Positions 44,501-59,500 of a stretch of 64,000 nucleotides of DNA are shown piece by piece (position 1 is the first letter of the stretch; the number at the start of each line of letters is the position of its first letter). The translations under genes were made by a program, and so were the position numbers. Origin of the DNA: Lytechinus pictus (taxonomy: Eukaryota > Echinodermata > Echinoidea > Temnopleuroida > Toxopneustidae). The DNA lies in assembly GCF_037042905.1 (NCBI RefSeq), contig NC_087252.1, positions 29,761,994 to 29,825,993 on the forward strand. The letters run 5' to 3'. The notes under the pieces are model-generated. The model did not search any database, was not told the origin of the DNA, and saw nothing but the letters and a program-made list of their open reading frames with translations.

Positions 44501-47500
44501 TCTGGCCATGATCCTGAATTACATGCAAAAATTATGTATCTGTGGAGCGATAAAGAAAAGATATACCTCGGTTAATATCTGAATAAAAATCAAAATCATG
44601 ATTGAGATAATTATTTATGAAACATGTATTCTTGACAATCAATTGATATATTATTAAAATATATATAACTAGAATAAAGTAATCAAATCTACTGCAGAGT
44701 TTGTTAATATTGATCATCATTTTATTTATTCCTTCACTTGGAATTCCGAGACCAGTTTCATCCACTGCCTCGCGGATGTACACTGTCCCTGGGCCGAGAG
44801 TGCCCGCAGTCCGTGCATACAAGTGCACTTTGCACAGCCACAGCTGCACAGCTCAGAATACGCACAGACAGTGCGCAAAAATGAAACAAAATTGCACTTG
44901 TCTTCATAAAATCTGTGATAATTCTTGCAGATATAGACAGCACATCTATCTCCGCCACCCATAATTAAAAAGAAAAGGGATGTTAGTTTCTGAAACAAAT
45001 ATGACGAGCGGTTTACTTGAAGAAAGCAAAAAGTTGGTTGCGGGCGTCGATCGTATTTTGATACATTATGGAAATCATACACTTCATTGTCGGCTGCTTG
45101 CGTTCGCATTGTCGCACCCGGACAATAGCAGCGCTATTGCTCCCTTTTCGATCCAATGATCCTTTGCGTGAATCTATTTGCGATAAGGTCTATTGCTGTA
45201 CATACACGTAGCCAAATTATTTCCAAACACCCCCTAAACAAGTTTTTCTCTGTGTGCAAAATAACCCCCTTAACAAGTTTTTTCATTTAGAATGTGAACC
45301 CGGGGAAATAGCTTGGAAAAAAAACATACCCTAAACACGTTTGGCTAGTCTTAAAAAAAAAAGCTTTGGAAAAAAAAAATACTCTAAATTCGTTTTTCAA
45401 AACTACCCCTTTTTTTGAAAATCAGTGTTTTTGATACCCTTAACGAGTGCATGCGCGGCCCGCGTCCAAAACTGAAAAAAAAAACCCTTTAAACACGTTT
45501 TTTTGGTCACGCGTGTGTACAGCAATATATTTGACTGGCCCCCCCCCCAGGCAAACTTAGTCCGTACGGTGTGAATTTTAGCTGCGATTTTTTCGGGCGA
45601 CGATTTGAGACGCCCACACTAAGCAATCGATGTTTCCAAAGCTGCCCGCTCAAGTTACCAATATTTGGTATCAAAATATAAATTATTAAAAAAATGCTCA
45701 CGATCATTTAATTTTGAAAGTGGGGGTGACAATTGTTATCAAAATAAGAGGTGTGGTGTCTCAACATATTCTCAACCCATGGGGAGGTTTCAACAACGCA
45801 GCTGAGTCAATGCACTTTTGTGTTCAATCGGTGCGTGTGTGTGCGCATGCGCGATATGTCTGTGTAGTAAATGTATCAGATGTTTCGAATCGGGGACTCA
45901 AAATTTACCCATCATTGTGTCGCCGTTCCGGAAGTGCGTAATTCATGACGTTCTTAAAAATGCAGCAATTTCAGGAGAAAAGTTTTTCATATATTTGTAA
46001 GGATTTGTGTATACTTTCATCTCATACAAAGATTTGGGTAAAATTTTATATATTTTTTTGCAAAATTGAAGGTTGAAGACCGCCGATTATTGCCGATGGC
46101 GACTCACTGCGCATGGATGTTAGCCTTAACAGGGTGCTACATAACTTTTTAGAAGCACTTGCCCGGTCAGGCAAGTAACCTTTTTAGATAGTTGGAATAT
46201 ACTTCCCCAAAAATCTATTTCACTTGCCCGAAAAAATCCTTGAAAAAAAAAGTTTAACCTTGTCAAAAGAAAGTTTTGCGGTTTTATTAACAATTGACCT
46301 TTTCTCTCTTTTGACATGAACTGATCTATCTTGTTATTGCATTTCTTTTTTCCAGAGTGATTTTATCTTGCCTGCCATGACCAAAATTAGGGTCAACATC
46401 ATATCGACCCTAATTTTGGTCATTCTACTATGAGAATTTTGCTTGCGCTATTCAGGCAAGTAGTTTTGGTCTTTACTTCAAAACACTTGCCCGACTATAA
46501 CTTTTACTTGCCCTGGGCAATCGGGCAAGTGCTTATGTAGCACCCTGCTTAAGTTGAAGTTGAGGACTCAAGTTGATATTATACAAATATATCAGGCTTT
46601 GAGAAAGTATAGCGGGAATTATTTATCCGAGGTTGGACTAGCAATCACTATTTTCTATTGCGAGTCCAACCAAGGATTAACTTTTGACTCATGTGCGTTG
46701 TGCATTGTCACCAACCCTTTTTTTTCTATTTTTCATATTCTATTTTTTTTATTCCTACAGAATTGGATATTTCTAGCAAGATTTTGTTTTCTATCAGACA
46801 TTGGAAGGTTACGATTTGAAGTTCAGTATCCTCAGGTAAGAAAGATCTTGGCCCTGTATTGTGATCAATTTAAATAAAAATAAAATTGATAGTTATTGAA
46901 TCCTAATACCCATAGATCTTATAGTACACAATTTGTGATCAATCTCAGCATGAGTTTGATTTGAATCTAGTATAGCTCTTTGTAATACATGCCACTGCGT
47001 ACATGTACAGTACATGTGCACTGTAAATAGGGGTGTTTCACAACTTCAAGGCCTGAAGAAGTTTCAATTGTACGATACAATGGACTATGCAGATTAGTGT
47101 GCATAATTGATTATTGAAAAACAAGTGATGAATATTGTCTAATATTCATCACTTTGTAATATTGTATTTCTTTTTTTTCGTTCTATTTTATTATTTTTAA
47201 TGATTTTTTATGTACACTTGCTCTTTAAAATTTATTTATTATCTATGTACATTGTAAATTGTAATTGTTTGCTTTTATCCATGCTTTGTGAACGTTTTAT
47301 TGTAAACATGTTAATTTCAGCCTTCTGGCTTTGTAACATGTATTGTTTTTATACGAAATAAACCATGATTGAATTGAATTGAATTGAATTGAATTGAATA
47401 TGCTTGTTTCAACACTTGCAGTAAGAAAGGTCCAATTATGAATGCACGCGTTCGGCAACGGGCGCCTAATTGAAGTGCGAGAATACAAGAAATCTGTATA

Positions 47501-50500
47501 CATATATAGTTCATGGTTTTGTGCAATTGGTGCAATTGAAACCTCCTTTGAGAATGCAGGCTGAAAGTCAGAGGATGTATGAGAAACACTTCGGATCAAT
47601 AGCAAGCTCATTTCGGGTCCCCGAATTTATTGCCTGTTTTTTAAATTCAGCGTCAATTTGTGCCTGATTTGGTCTTGTTTTTGACGACTCATGGACAGTT
47701 CTAAAATCAAAAAGTTCTAAAGTGTTTTGAGAATGATGGAAGTTCATGTAGAAATTAACCTTGCCAATACGTGTAGCTGTACTAGTTTTAAGATCGTTTT
47801 TTTTTCTCCCATCCAGTCTTTTGAAACCCAGAACCTAATTCTGTATTACGATGAGCCGGGTCAGTGGCCGTCAGTTTACCCATTAGATACTGCACCTCTG
47901 CAGGTAAGTAGTGACCTTTGACCCCTAATCCCTGACCCCTAATATCGCTTCTACCCTTGACCTCTACATGTATACGGTACTTAAACTTCATGTGCCAGAT
48001 ATTTCAATTATTTTGAATTTATACTATCGAGGGCTCTTGCTATAAATTTAAGATTTCATATATTATTATTTTATGCACTCCTACACTATATTTGAAATAC
48101 ATTTATTTCCTATTTAAAAAAAAAAAAATCCCATTTTTCAATCAGGAAGGTTGAAGCACGTGCATGCCCGGTACATCTGTTGTACGAATATCATTGAAGC
48201 TTATTACCATTTATCATTTCATTTACATGTAATGTACATTCAGCTTTTTTTTTTTTGGGGGGGTGATAGTTTTCACAGCCTTCTTTCTAAATCTGCAACA
48301 TTTGTGAATCGTTAAACATTGCACTGAATGAGGATATTCAGTACTCTTTTGAGCACTTTGGGGGTGAAATTGCCTCAAGCCCCTTTATAATTCCCCCCCC
48401 ATGATGTATACTTTACATGTGCATGTATCTGCATACATGTAGACCTACATGTACACCCCCTACTTGTGTTATACCAGGGTGCTTGGTTTCCCTGACTGAC
48501 TTTACGTGTTAAAGCTAAATGAACGTAGTTACAGTAAAACACTGATTTCGTGAGAAAGTCTGTAAAACCAAGGTAAAGTATTGATATATCATCGTGGATC
48601 TAGATCTGGTACAGTTACATAAACTGAACTTTGTGAAATCATAATATCTAGCTAAAAAACGATCACACTGAAGATCGCCAACACAGATAGGCACACGTGG
48701 GACAGTGTATTATTATTGCTGGAATAAAGACCCGACGGAAGTGACAGAATCCGCGCTTATTTTGCTTATTTCTCAGCAATTACACAATTTCTTCCAGAAT
48801 CCTTTGGCACATATTTTTTATTCATACGAACAGACACTTTGGTGATCATTATTTTAAATTCTGTAAAAAGTCATTTTGAGATCGTTCCCAAAACTGGAAT
48901 TTACCTTTAACTCCCTACGTATGTATTGTGCAAAGTATTCCAGTTCGAAAAGACGTCATTGTAATGTAATTATTATAGTGTATAAGACAGACACTTCAAT
49001 GTACATACTTCGATTCATGATAAATACATGTACTAGTATTAAAGTTTGAAGATACGTATGGACCCTTGACCGTCTCCGATTGTCGTCTCACACACGTTTG
49101 AAAATTTTCAGGAAATGTCACCATTGGCCCTTCACTTCCTTCTTATGTTCTTAATATGGGGCAGTGTAATTTATTGTCTGATTGAGTAGTCCTTGGCTGC
49201 TGCTCTGAATCAATTCTTAACTTTATAAGGTTTCTTTGTTTTTTGTGATTAATTTGTTTTTGTTTCTCAGTTTCATTCACTGCAATGTTAAAGGAGAATG
49301 AAACCCTTGAAACCAGCTGAATCCATATCAAAGAGAAAAATCAAAGAAGCATATTGTTGAAAGTTTGAGGAAGATTGAGTGAATAATAAGAAAGTTATGA
49401 GCATTTGAATATTGAGATCACTAATGCCATGTAGATCCTCCCATTGGCAATGCGACCAAGATCTGTGATGTCACACACGTACAACTCCCTCATTACTTTA
49501 GTACTTATTTCACTTATATTCTCACTTTTATAGAGTCTATCACAAGGTGAGGTGTTCTCTTTATGAGAGGACAAGTTCAGAGGTCTCACAACATTATATC
49601 ATTGATGAATCGTTTGTCATATGATTAGAATGAGCCATATTTTGGCCAAAAATGACAATTTTCATGATTTTTTTGTCCGAAATGTGTTACAAATATTGAT
49701 CAGAGCTATGATTGGATGTTTTTAGAAATCCACATTTATTTTCAAAATATGCGCTCGATCATAACCATCAACCTCATGTAATTTATTCCGTAAGTTTTGA
49801 CCTGTGAGGGTCATTTTGGGTACTTTAGACATAACTGACCATTCGCACAGTTTTGCATTATTAACTGTTCAAATAGGCAGGAAATTGAGGTCATGTAATT
49901 ACTACCATTTTCAAATCGTATTTGCATGCATATTTTTTTTAAACCAAGGTTCTTGACAACCTGAAAGCTTGCCAAACATACCAACAAGTTAAATCTAAGA
50001 GTAATTTAACTTGTTGGTATGTTTGGCAAGCTCAAGTAATTATGGGTAGGTCTATATATTTAACTGTTGTTGACGGGTTTCAATGAAAGAAGTACATGTA
50101 TGTATAAATAGTTTATTAATATAAATGGGGTTATTCAAAACATTTCGGATCCCTTGGAGGTACATGTAACTGTTTTACTTTTCTTCAATTCTCCAGACAT
50201 GCTTAGAGAAAGAATCCGTCTTGAAACCCGAGAACCATCAAGTCGTGAACCTCACCACGTCCTACGTTTGGTCGGGGTGCGCTCGGCTGGAAACAGATGT
50301 TGACAGTGACTGGAGTAGGCTGTTCGGCGACTCTCATTACTTTGACTGCAAGGGTGGGCGGAGCTTTCGCTCTGTGCGGGACAGATGGTGGTACATCGTC
50401 CTCTCCAACTGCAATGCTGGCCATGTAAGATCTTTACAATGATTTTTTGATGATTTTTCTTTCAATTATATTAAATACAATGTAATATCATATGGTTTGA

Positions 50501-53500
50501 TTATCTCCTTCTGGGGTTATTTACATGGCATCTTTAGAGTAGAATATTTACTGTGTTCCCCCCCATGTTTTATTGCCGAAGAAAATTATTATTAAAACAG
50601 TTTTATTTACCAAACAGTTATAGAAGAATGGAGTGACAAATATTAAACAAATAGTGAATAGGCATGAGTGCGATGGTGCGAGATTTCGCATGAGGTGAAA
50701 GAAAGATGCTCTATTCAACGAGGCGTGAGCCGAGTTGAATAGAGCGTTTCTTTCTTTCACCGAATGCGAAATCTCGCACCATTGCACGAATAAGAATATT
50801 CGCTATTTATGTTGTACAACGCCTCGGAATTTAGCGAAAATATGAAAAAACAAAGAGTTTATCCCTATAGTAATCTATGAAAAGGGAGCAAAAATACCGA
50901 AAGCGGAAAGCAAAATCCCACTAGTGCACATGACGTTGGGCAGCCTTGCGCATTTAGCCAGCTGGCTTATACGCGTATTGTTCATTTTTACCGAGTGCAA
51001 TGAATTAAATCGTATTGTGACGTCACCTCCTAAAGCCGTACGTCTTTTAGTGCAACGGTACAAATTTTTGACATTCAGCCTCCCATTTGCTCGTGTACAA
51101 CAAGCTAAGTAGGCGTTGTACAATAGTAATAAAAGCATAAAGGGGAATCACATGGGTGCTGGGAAAGGAAAATCAGATATAAAAATTAACCTGGGCCCAT
51201 TGCATGAAATTTACTATATTGGTAAAGTTAATATTATGGTAACTTTACCATCCAGTGGTAACTTTCATGGAGTCCTTAATTATTATGGTAACTTTACCAT
51301 CCAGTGGTAACTTTCCCTCAGTCCTTGATTTTGATTGGTTGATGAGCATTGTTACTATGGTAGTCACCATTGTATGGTAGAGTTACCATAATAGTTACTC
51401 GTGCACGGGGCCCAGGTGGGTGTTTCATAAAGCTGCTCGTACTTCACGAGCGACTTATGAACAACTGGTGACCCTCTCTTAGGAACTAGAGCAACGCCAA
51501 TAGAAATCTGGTGTGTGTCACTTACCACAAGAAACGATCACCAGTCGTTTGTAAACTCGCTTCTAACTTAAGAACAGCTTTATGATACGCCCACCAGAAG
51601 GTCATCCTTTCTAAATGTATCTCCAAAGTGATGCCATGTATAAAAGTGGGACAAAATGGTTTATCATCCTCAGGGATTGCTGATGAACTACAAACTGACA
51701 ATGACCAATGGCGAGGACTGGTGGTACAAGCACTTCTCAGCCGATCAGTTTGGTGAGTGACTCCTACGGGTTTTAACTCGATTTTAGGATAGTCCATTCC
51801 TTCAACTAATTCTACTTTTCCTACCTTTTTAATATTTTTTTAGTCAAGATCCTAATTTTCCAATTCTGGTAAGTGTCTCATTCCGGGTTTTTGGATAGTC
51901 CAGCCCATCAACTAGTTCTACTGTTTCTACCGTTTTCATATCTTTTGTGAAGGTCATATTTTTCCTATTTTGGTAACTGACTCCTCTGGGTTTTAGGGTA
52001 GTCCAGCCCTTCAACATTACTGGCCCCACTTGTGTTGAATATCCTAATTTTCATATCCCCCCCCTTAGAAATCCCAATGCTTATACTTTTCTTTCTTTTT
52101 TTCCTGAAAAAAAAATGTGCATAAAAGAACAATGCTGCTATGTGTTAGGTCTCATATTTTGTTTGGAATTGAGTAGTCTTTACAGGTTGTTGTTGAGAGT
52201 TATAGGTAAAGCTACCACAAAGCAATTTACATAACTTGCCGCTTATACAGACATAAAGAAGATGGAACCAACAGGAAATTGTACCAGACGTTCAGTCAGT
52301 TTCTGTGTATAGTCAAGTGAACATGGAGCCAGCAGTGTAGCATGTTAGATGAACAATTTGATTTTCCAAGGTGTGAATGGATATGAAGACCTTCTTACAC
52401 ACTATTGAATGTTTTTATTAATAAGAAAATGTTTGAGGTATGATTAATTACCAGAATAGAATTAATAATGGAACTCAAAGGGATCTAAATGATAGTAATA
52501 TGTAGAATTTATAAGGTGGCCGTTATCAAGTTGCCTCTTCAATGGCCCACTATATATTACCCCGGCTATGGCTAAATGAATAAAATGAAAAAAAGAGGCA
52601 GAGACAATAATTCAAGCTCAAATAATAATAGTGATGATAATGGCTTTTTTTTTCTTCATGTCATCTTACTTTGTTTACAGGTATCCTAGCAACAGACATA
52701 GCATTCCTATTCATGTTTATGGCCCTCTTTGGATGCTCTATATATGTTGCAAGTAAGTTCTGCGCCTTGTCTTACATGTATAAAGAGTTGCGATTGATCC
52801 GATCAATCATAACTATGGATGGCCAGCAACGTCAACATCAGTATTACGCATGTTTCTTCAAAATATTTTCTAACTATGTTGTATAATCATGTACTCATTG
52901 ATTTCTTGAATATTCACTGTGCTTCACTTTGTTTACAAAGGACATTGTGCAAATTTCCTGTAGAAAAAATTATGACACTGATGGATCTCCATTGAGTTAC
53001 GATTGATTGGATCAATCGTAACTCTTGGTAATGTGGGGCCCAGCTGTCATATCTTTTACTTGGGTAATGTGCAGGCTTCACAGTCTAAACCATCGTACAA
53101 TATCTGACAATTTCCATAAATTTTTTTTTTTTCAAATTGAAATTCAAATTCAATTCGGTTTTATTAAAAAATACTTGTCAAAAAGTCCGAAGACTTACAG
53201 TATGAGATTACAATAAAAAGCATATAACAGAGAAAATAAATATATAACATGCAGTGACCATTATTCAACCAATTACACAAAGAAAAAAAAACATATATTA
53301 TGTTTGAAAATGCAATAATAGTATAACAAGAAATTGAAATGAGCAGATGTGTACATCACTTTGATATAACATGTGGATGTTTGTAGATATGCCAGTTTTG
53401 GAATTATCACTTCAGTATAACATTGGAATGCATGTAAACATGGCAGTTTTGGAATAATTCTGCTACTATATGTACATGAAGATAGGTAGATTTTGATCTA

Positions 53501-56500
53501 CACATGTAAATTGCATAAGGGTAATTTTGGATAGTCTAATACAAAGGTTTTCTATGCTGTATATCATCTTGGGAATTCCTTACATATAGGGGGTTGGACA
53601 CAGTCAACCTACTGCCTATATAATGAATGACCTGAATTCACAAAGGTGGTTTTTAAAAACCATCGGCTGAACCCATGGCTTATGCAGATTTCCTGTATAA
53701 ATTATATTTAAATGGAGTATATGATATTTCAAAATGTCAAATGCCTTTCCACGTTTCTGTCACGGTGCGCCAAATTGATGCATGTTGCCATGGTTGAGTG
53801 TGCTATTTTATTCATGAGTCCACTGTTTTGAATTAATGAGTCTACTCTTCAAACAGTGGACTCATGAATAGAATAGCGTACTTAACCATGGCAACAGGCG
53901 TCAATTTGGCACACTGTGACAAAGCATGCATCAGCATTGGAATTTTTTAATATGCACAGTAAATAAGCATAATTTATACAGGAAATACAGGTGGTTTTGA
54001 AACCACCTTGTGACTTCGGGCCGATATGTTTAAACATTGCAGTTAATGGGTAATGGGGATTTCCTGGGGCTCTCTTTTTTGATCGTCCAGTGATCTTTTG
54101 AGCATGTTTTGGGCAAATACGCCCCAAGCCTCTGTGAATTTTTTTGGCATACTTGTTTCTTGTAATATTTTATGGAATATTTTATGCAATTGCCCATTCA
54201 CATATTGGACAATATGAATATTTGTTCTTTTTTCACTCCCCCTTACTCTATGTCCAGAAAATCCAGAAATCAGGCCGGTCTCAACTCTTTTCAATCTCTT
54301 GCCCCCCGTCTTTGGAGCAAACTCCCTCCATCTCTCCGAAATCTCTCTACCCTTGACCTCTTCAAAAAACATCTCAAAACACACTTATATATCCATAAAC
54401 CTTACCTTGTCTTATGCCATCAACAGCGCTTTTTATCCTCTGGAAAAAGCGCTATATAAATCAAATTATTATTATTATAATTTATGTTTTTTTTTATTTC
54501 TTGCCTTTTCTCTATTTCTCTCTCTCTCTCTTTCTCCCCCCTCTCTCTCTCTGCAGTGCTCCTGGCTTCAAGGTCCCTCTTTCACACCACCTATAAGATG
54601 TACATGTGGGTTCTCTTCTTATACAGTAAGTACATGCATTCCCTACAACATATCTCCTGTATATGGGGAGCATTTCACAAAACAAGTATTCAGTGGTTGT
54701 CACTGAATACCTGTTTAATATACAGTGGTGCTGAAGAGTTAGTGAACCCCACAAGAAAATGCACTAGTTCATGCTGAGTGTTTAGCGTAGACAACAACAC
54801 TACAATGCCTTAGTCTGCTGGGCAAACCCTTCGCTCGAGTTTAAGGGTCTGAATGTGCAGCCTACTCATGCCTTGTGTACTGAAGGCTCTCTCGCAGCAA
54901 GTTTTGTATGTGCTAGTCTTTGCGTGGAGGCACACTTGTTGATCAAAGTTCCAATGAGGGTCTGTGCCTGCAGACTAACAATGCCTTGGGAATAGCCCAG
55001 AGAAATTAACTGTATTGAATGTAATATTTTATCACCTAACTTCACAATTAACCCTAAGGAGACTGGGGGGGGGGGGTCGATTCAGCCCCCCCTCAACATT
55101 TTTCCTGATAAATCCGCCGCACAAACTTTTTGACCGCGTTGCTCGCTGAATTTTTACTTTCAAGTCTCGCGCAGCTATTTAGAACAAAATTGTGACCCCC
55201 GGGTACGCTGTTCAGAAATTACCCAGCATTTCGTAAGTGCATGCAGACCCAAAATTGCGCAAAAACATGAATTTGTGTACAAATCCAATGCAAATAGTAT
55301 TTTTAGCCAAAATTCATTAATGTATCATTGTTTTTCATTTTACTGATTAAAATCAATTAATTTTATCTTGTTTATGGTAAAAATAAAGTCCCCGACAATT
55401 TCCATTGAAAAAACAATAAAAAACAAAGTCGAAAAACAGAGAAATACTTCAGAAATTATAATACAATAAAATACATAAGAAAATAAATGTGATGTTGAAA
55501 TTGTTGTTAAATACATTTGATCAGATTCCTATAAAGAGTATGTGAAACAAAAATTGGCATTTTAGGGGCATTATGTTGTTAATTAGAGCAAACTTGATTT
55601 TACGCATAAATTAGCATAAGTAATGAGCAATGAGATTTTTGTAGAATTCGATGTCATAGTTTTGTAGATTATACCATGGGTAATGCGCGTTCCAATTTCC
55701 GTTGCGATCGCGCGATGGACGGCTGAGATCAAAAGAGTCTTTTTAGGTGTCAAAATAGCCCAATCTATTTCGGGTTAAATATCTAAAAGATGGCAGACTT
55801 TGACCACTTTCGAATATGACTATTTTCTGGTGGGGGTTCACTAACTTTGAGCACCACTTTACATGTAAGCTTCTGAGATCCTTGCATCCGATTGGCTCAG
55901 ACCAAATCTGTCAGTGAAAATCAGTGACAAAGTGCTTCATGGAAACACTCCCCCCTTGATTCCTGTGCACACAATGTACATGTAGATTTAACTGTGCAAA
56001 TATTAGTCAAATATCAACACTCACTTTGGCAATTGTAAGTTACACCTGCTGTTTATATTTGCCTAATTCCTTGTTTTCTTGTGTGTATTTCAATTGCTCT
56101 GTGGTATCTAAGGCTGAGTCATCGTATTAATGCCCCTTTGGATGTGTGTGTGTTGATTTTCGTGTGTGTCTTATTTTTACTTTAGAACAAGACTGATTCC
56201 TTGTGTGCGTTTAACCCTTACTTAACTGGGGGGGGGGGAGGTAAAATGGACCCCCCCCTCGACAAGTTTCATTTTTACGCCGCTGTGCGAAATTTTTTTT
56301 GACCATGCTGCTCACTGACTTTTTACTTTCAAGATTTGCACATCTTTTGAGACCAACTTCATGACGTCCGGGTATGCAGTTCCGAAATTAAGCAACATTT
56401 TGTGAGCGCATGTCATGTATTACCACTCCCAGTTGCCTTATATCACTAACATTAGCATGACCTACATGTACCCAATTGACGTTTTTTTACACATGCATTT

Positions 56501-59500
56501 GATAATCAGTCCATTATTGTTTATGTTGAAAACAGAGATGTAATTGAATGTACCCTTTACTTTACATGTAAAAGCAAAAAAACAAGCAAACAGACAATAG
56601 AAAATAGAATATGCATCATCATGAAAAACACATGTACATGAATGCCCTTTGTGTGAAACTGGGCTTTTATGGGATTTTTATTGATGACCAACAAATACCC
56701 ATATTGGAAATATTTAGCGACAGACCAGTGGCGGACCCTGACCTGGAGGAGACAATGATTGAGTATTGTTTGCGAACAAAGCTGTGCCCCTCCAATGCTC
56801 TGTCTACTCCGGGTCACGGTCTGCCACTGCGACAGACTGTACTACATTGCTTTGTTAGGCCTTCATGTTCTTATTCTTTAAAGGAAAATGAAACCTTTGG
56901 AACAAGATAGATTGTATGAAAACAGGCACAATCAAAGAAACAGATGAACGAAAATTGAATAAATAATAAGAAAGTTATGAGCATTTGAAATTTAGATCAT
57001 TATTTTAATGTAGATCCTCCCATTGGCAATGCAACAAAGACGTGTGATGTCACATGTGAACAACCTTTAGATTACTTTTTTATGCATTTCACTTGAAATG
57101 CCTTTTCTGTCACATCTATCAGTGATCATGTATTCTTTTTATAAGAAGGCTTGTAATACAGATTTTTAAAGATTACATTATGGATGAAGACTTTGTATCA
57201 TCATAAGAAAGAGCAAAAAGAGACATTTTTGGGGTATTTTATAGTCCAAAGGGAAAGTTGTTCACATGTGACATCACACATCGTTGTCGCATTGCCATTG
57301 GGAGGATCTCCATAGCATTACTGATCGCAGTATTCAAATGCTCATAACTTTCTCATTATTTGTCTGATTTTTTCTCAAACTTTCTTTGATGTTATTCTTT
57401 GATTTTTCTGTTTCCACACAAGCCCACTTGTTCCAAAGGTTTCATTTCTCTTTAATGGGCCAAGACTAGTTCAAAAGTTTTCTTTTTTTTGTATTATGTT
57501 TTTATCAAGAATCACATCAAATTACAATATTTACAGTTATTCAATGAGATTAAAGAAATCACAAATATTCACATTTACAAGGTAAAAAAATAAAAATAAT
57601 AATAACAATAAAAAAGGGCAGAAAATAAGATTTCAACAAATAATCTGTTATAAGCAGTAACTATGTAAACTTATAAGCCAGGGCTCATATACATAAATTA
57701 TCTTAAATTTCAGCTATACAGCAAACTCAAAAGGTTGTATGAAGGATAGTCGCTAGTTCAGAAGTTGTGTAGAACTCGGCCATTATGTAATTCATTTGTG
57801 AGCAGCAATTACCTATATTCATTAGATCGCTACATGTAATTACAATTTATTCTCTCTTTCTTTATTTCAGTACTTAGCCTTGTATTCTACATCATCTTCT
57901 ACGCTGACTATGCAAATGATGGGACGGAGGTCCGAGGGTTAAAGTTCACCGCCAGGGCGTTCCAGTCGGGTGCCGACGCCCTCTTTCTACTCCAGCTGAT
58001 CCTCATGGCAAAGGGATATACCATTACCAGGTAAAATAGCAAATAAGAAAACAAGTTTTATTTAGGTTTTAAGGTGTTATATTCTTTTATATGTTTTCAA
58101 CAACAATATAACAATATATGATTATGATAGAAAAAGGAGAGGACTATAATATTTCCCTTTGTGGAATGATACCTGACCCACCTGACTAAAAAAGTCATGT
58201 GGTTTCGCGGACTGTGACGTAATTTCACCACACCTAAAATGATGGTATGGTGGTAAAAAAGTAACAAATCAAACTGAAAAATAAAGAAAGTAGTCACTAT
58301 ACACTAACAAGGGAGTTTTCGTAATCACTACGTAATTTAAACTGTCAAAACAGCAATTTTGGTTTTGTTTGGTACATCCACTTTTCCTATTGAATATAGT
58401 AAGAATATACTCTTTCAAGAATACTGAAAACTGAAATTTGACAATGCTGACCAAAACTACTCTGAATATCCTACTGAAAATCACTTGTTATAAATTTTGT
58501 GGTTTTTCCCATGCCTTGTCACATGTTGTTTTCATTGAAGTAAAGGTTTAGTGTAATTGCCAATGACTGCTTTGTGCAGAATTGATTTTGCAGCATTAAC
58601 AATTGTTAACAATCCCAATTGTTCTTCTGATATCTTCTTTTAATTATTGTTTCCCTCATACAGTTATACACTAAGCTGGTGATTTTGTAATCATTTTTCA
58701 CAATTCTCTTTTTTTTTTCATGTCAGGGAATTCGGAAAAAAATTATCACAAGTTTTCAGCGTACATGTACCATTTGTTACCAATGCAAGTGTTAAAGGGT
58801 TTGAAAACATGCAACTGAATTTATCTATTTTTTTAAATGTCACTTTTCAGAGGACGGCTCAGCCATTCTGGCACAGTAAAAATCACCATTCTAATGGCTA
58901 TATACTGTATGCTGTATGCAGCCTTATTCATCTATGAAGTATATGTAAGTATTTTTTTCAAATCAAATGTGTTTTTTTTTGTTAAAGATGTCACATTCTT
59001 TAACAAACTAAGTCATATTTAGAGACATTTTTCAAGGGAAACTGAACTGAGATTGGTGCTACTAGTATTCATTTGTCTGTTTCTTTTTTTTCTAAAGGCC
59101 TTTGATGCTGGAGAGATGTTATACCTGTATGATACTATGGTAGTTTATGTCCCTTCACATGTATAACTAGTTCCAATCCTCTGCCCTTTTCTCTTCCAAA
59201 AGGCATTTGATACTGGAGTGGTGTTGCACCTTAATAATAGCATGGTAGTTTATATGTCTCTTGATACTAGTTTCAATTTTATGCCCTTTTCTCTTCCTAA
59301 AGGCATTTGATACTGGAGAGGTGTCACACCTGCATGATAGCATGGTAGTTTATGTCTCTTCACAATGTCTAACTAGTTCCAATCCTGTGCTATTTTCTCT
59401 TCCTAAAGGCATTTGATACTGGAGAGGTGTCACACCTGCATGATAGCATGGTAGTTTATGTCTCTTCACAATGTCTAACTAGTTCCAATCCTGTGCTATT

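Noticed and set aside
46554..46877. 107-aa ORF through exon 2
   Set aside because: Only the 25 codons between the splice sites match the TMEM145 family; the rest is intron.
54299..54777. 97-135 aa ORFs around exon 7
   Set aside because: Shadows of the LINE remnant, a CT-rich tract and exon 7 in other frames.
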